From Flavobacteriaceae bacterium UBA5079 (GTDB lineage: Bacteria > Bacteroidota > Bacteroidia > Flavobacteriales > Flavobacteriaceae), in contig DIAL01000133.1 of the NCBI GenBank assembly GCA_002414705.1, positions 27,115 through 34,149 on the forward strand: a DNA stretch of 7,035 nt. The letters run 5' to 3'. Below, piece after piece: positions 6,411 through 7,035 of this stretch. Both the position numbers and the translations under genes were made by a program. Position 1 is the first letter of the stretch. Every line of letters starts with the position of its first letter. The notes under the pieces were generated by a model. The model was given only the letters and a program-made list of their open reading frames with translations. It searched no databases and was not told the origin of the DNA.

Positions 6411-6424
6411 TGTAAAATTTTACA
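6411..6424. repeat. Perfect 14-bp palindrome TGTAAAATTTTACA after the NYN-LOTUS gene
   Basis: TGTAAAATTTTACA is fully self-complementary and begins two bases after the NYN-LOTUS stop codon, 73 bases before the marC-family start. As a hairpin it would have only a 5-bp stem with an AATT loop and no T run, so it is a poor terminator; a dimeric protein site is more natural. Its core TAAAATTTTA also occurs at 5627-5636, five bases before the NYN-LOTUS start codon. The AT-rich background weakens the case. Confidence 0.4.
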
Positions 6425-6496
6425 TTATTAATACCATAGTTTAAGATTTACATAACTTTCAATTAGATTAAAAACATTGAATTTGTAAAAAAAACA

Positions 6497-7035
6497 ATGG
6501 AGTTATTTTTAGTTAGTTTTGGAGCTTTATTTTCCATCATGAATCCTTTAGGAACCGTTCCGATTTTTGTAGGTTTAACACAACAGAACACAAAAAAAGA
6601 ACGCGCAATAACTGCTTTTTGGACAGCCGTTGATGTTTTTATTATTTTATTACTTTCATTTTTTGCAGGAAAATATATCTTATCTTTTTTTGGAATAAGC
6701 TTGAATGCTTTAAAAATAGCCGGAGGACTTATTATAGCATCATCTGGATTTGCATTATTAACGGGCAAATTTAAAGAGCATAAAGGTATGAAGCGCGACA
6801 AAATTCAAGAAGATATTCACACGCGTGATGCGATTTCGTTAACACCTTTGGGCATACCTATGTTAGCTGGACCTGGAACTATTTCGCTACTTATTACCTT
6901 AAATCAAGAATACCAAACCACAACACATATTATTCTTATTTTATTAGCAATGCTTTTTGTTACTATAAGTATTTATGTAATTTTAAAATCTTCCTTTTTA
7001 ATAGTTAAATTTTTAGGTGCATCTGGTATTAATGC
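6497..7035 (+). CDS. MarC-family integral membrane protein, 3'-truncated by window edge
   Basis: Inner-membrane protein of the MarC/YchE (UPF0056) family. 179 codons plus two bases are visible before the right edge, against roughly 190-215 residues in the family, so only the last part is missing. Hydrophobic segments lie at about 3-27, 40-65, 69-89, 113-135 and 144-168, with a final one starting near the edge. The family motif MNPLGTVPIF is at 15-24 and its second-half counterpart PLGIPMLAGPGTIS at 117-130, consistent with an internal duplication. The start is the ATG at 6497, preceded by AAAAAAAACA; the frame is closed upstream by a stop at 6464-6466. It lies 87 bases after the NYN-LOTUS stop on the same strand with no clear terminator between, so read-through is possible. 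The transport function of the family is unsettled, and the old link to multiple antibiotic resistance is not supported. Confidence 0.93.
   Translation, partial: MELFLVSFGALFSIMNPLGTVPIFVGLTQQNTKKERAITAFWTAVDVFIILLLSFFAGKYILSFFGISLNALKIAGGLIIASSGFALLTGKFKEHKGMKRDKIQEDIHTRDAISLTPLGIPMLAGPGTISLLITLNQEYQTTTHIILILLAMLFVTISIYVILKSSFLIVKFLGASGIN

Noticed and set aside
6463..6801. 112-codon minus-strand open frame over the marC-family gene
   Set aside because: The plus-strand frame from 6497 encodes an unmistakable MarC protein with both family motifs; the minus frame is its shadow.

Overview
The window looks like chromosomal DNA from a Bacteroidota bacterium, most likely a member of the Flavobacteriaceae. 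The DNA is AT-rich and codons are biased to A/T in the third position. Most starts lack a Shine-Dalgarno sequence and instead sit behind A-rich stretches. The proteins also have a flavobacterial flavour: an acetyl-CoA synthetase with an SGHNLGTAPIED segment, a short Crp/Fnr regulator, a short secreted YceI protein and a NYN-LOTUS protein. Genus assignment is not possible by eye. No rRNA, tRNA, CRISPR array, insertion sequence or phage gene was seen.

Layout. (1) Positions 1-1456, plus strand: the C-terminal three quarters of acetyl-CoA synthetase (acs), cut by the left edge. (2) Positions 1489-1537: a long hairpin that serves as a shared terminator between acs and the convergent genes. (3) Positions 4101 down to 1536, minus strand: a two-gene operon. 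Its first gene is a 631-residue protein with cNMP-binding-like, two CBS, DUF294 nucleotidyltransferase and DUF294 C-terminal domains. One base later comes a DEDDh 3'-5' exonuclease of the DnaQ type. (4) Positions 4102-4288: a divergent intergenic region with a perfect 10-bp palindrome. (5) Positions 4289-4873, plus strand: a Crp/Fnr-type regulator, followed at 4980-5540 by an exported YceI-family protein, with candidate terminators after each. (6) Positions 5642-6409, plus strand: a NYN (LabA/DUF88 PIN-like) nuclease-fold protein with a C-terminal OST-HTH/LOTUS domain. (7) Positions 6497 to the right edge, plus strand: a MarC-family membrane protein, cut by the edge.

How the genes may work together. 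The acs, exonuclease and DUF294 genes form a neighbourhood that recurs around acetate uptake and activation genes in other phyla, as I recall it from Vibrio (acs, exonuclease, CBS/DUF294, yjcH, actP). The DUF294 protein carries sensor domains joined to a GlnD-like nucleotidyltransferase core, so a role in nucleotide-linked control of acetate metabolism is plausible. The exonuclease would be a partner acting on a nucleic acid or a nucleotidylated product. That is inference, and it is the most interesting idea in the window. The Crp/Fnr and YceI genes may form a local regulator-target pair. The NYN-LOTUS protein is probably RNA-directed and has no obvious functional link to its neighbours.
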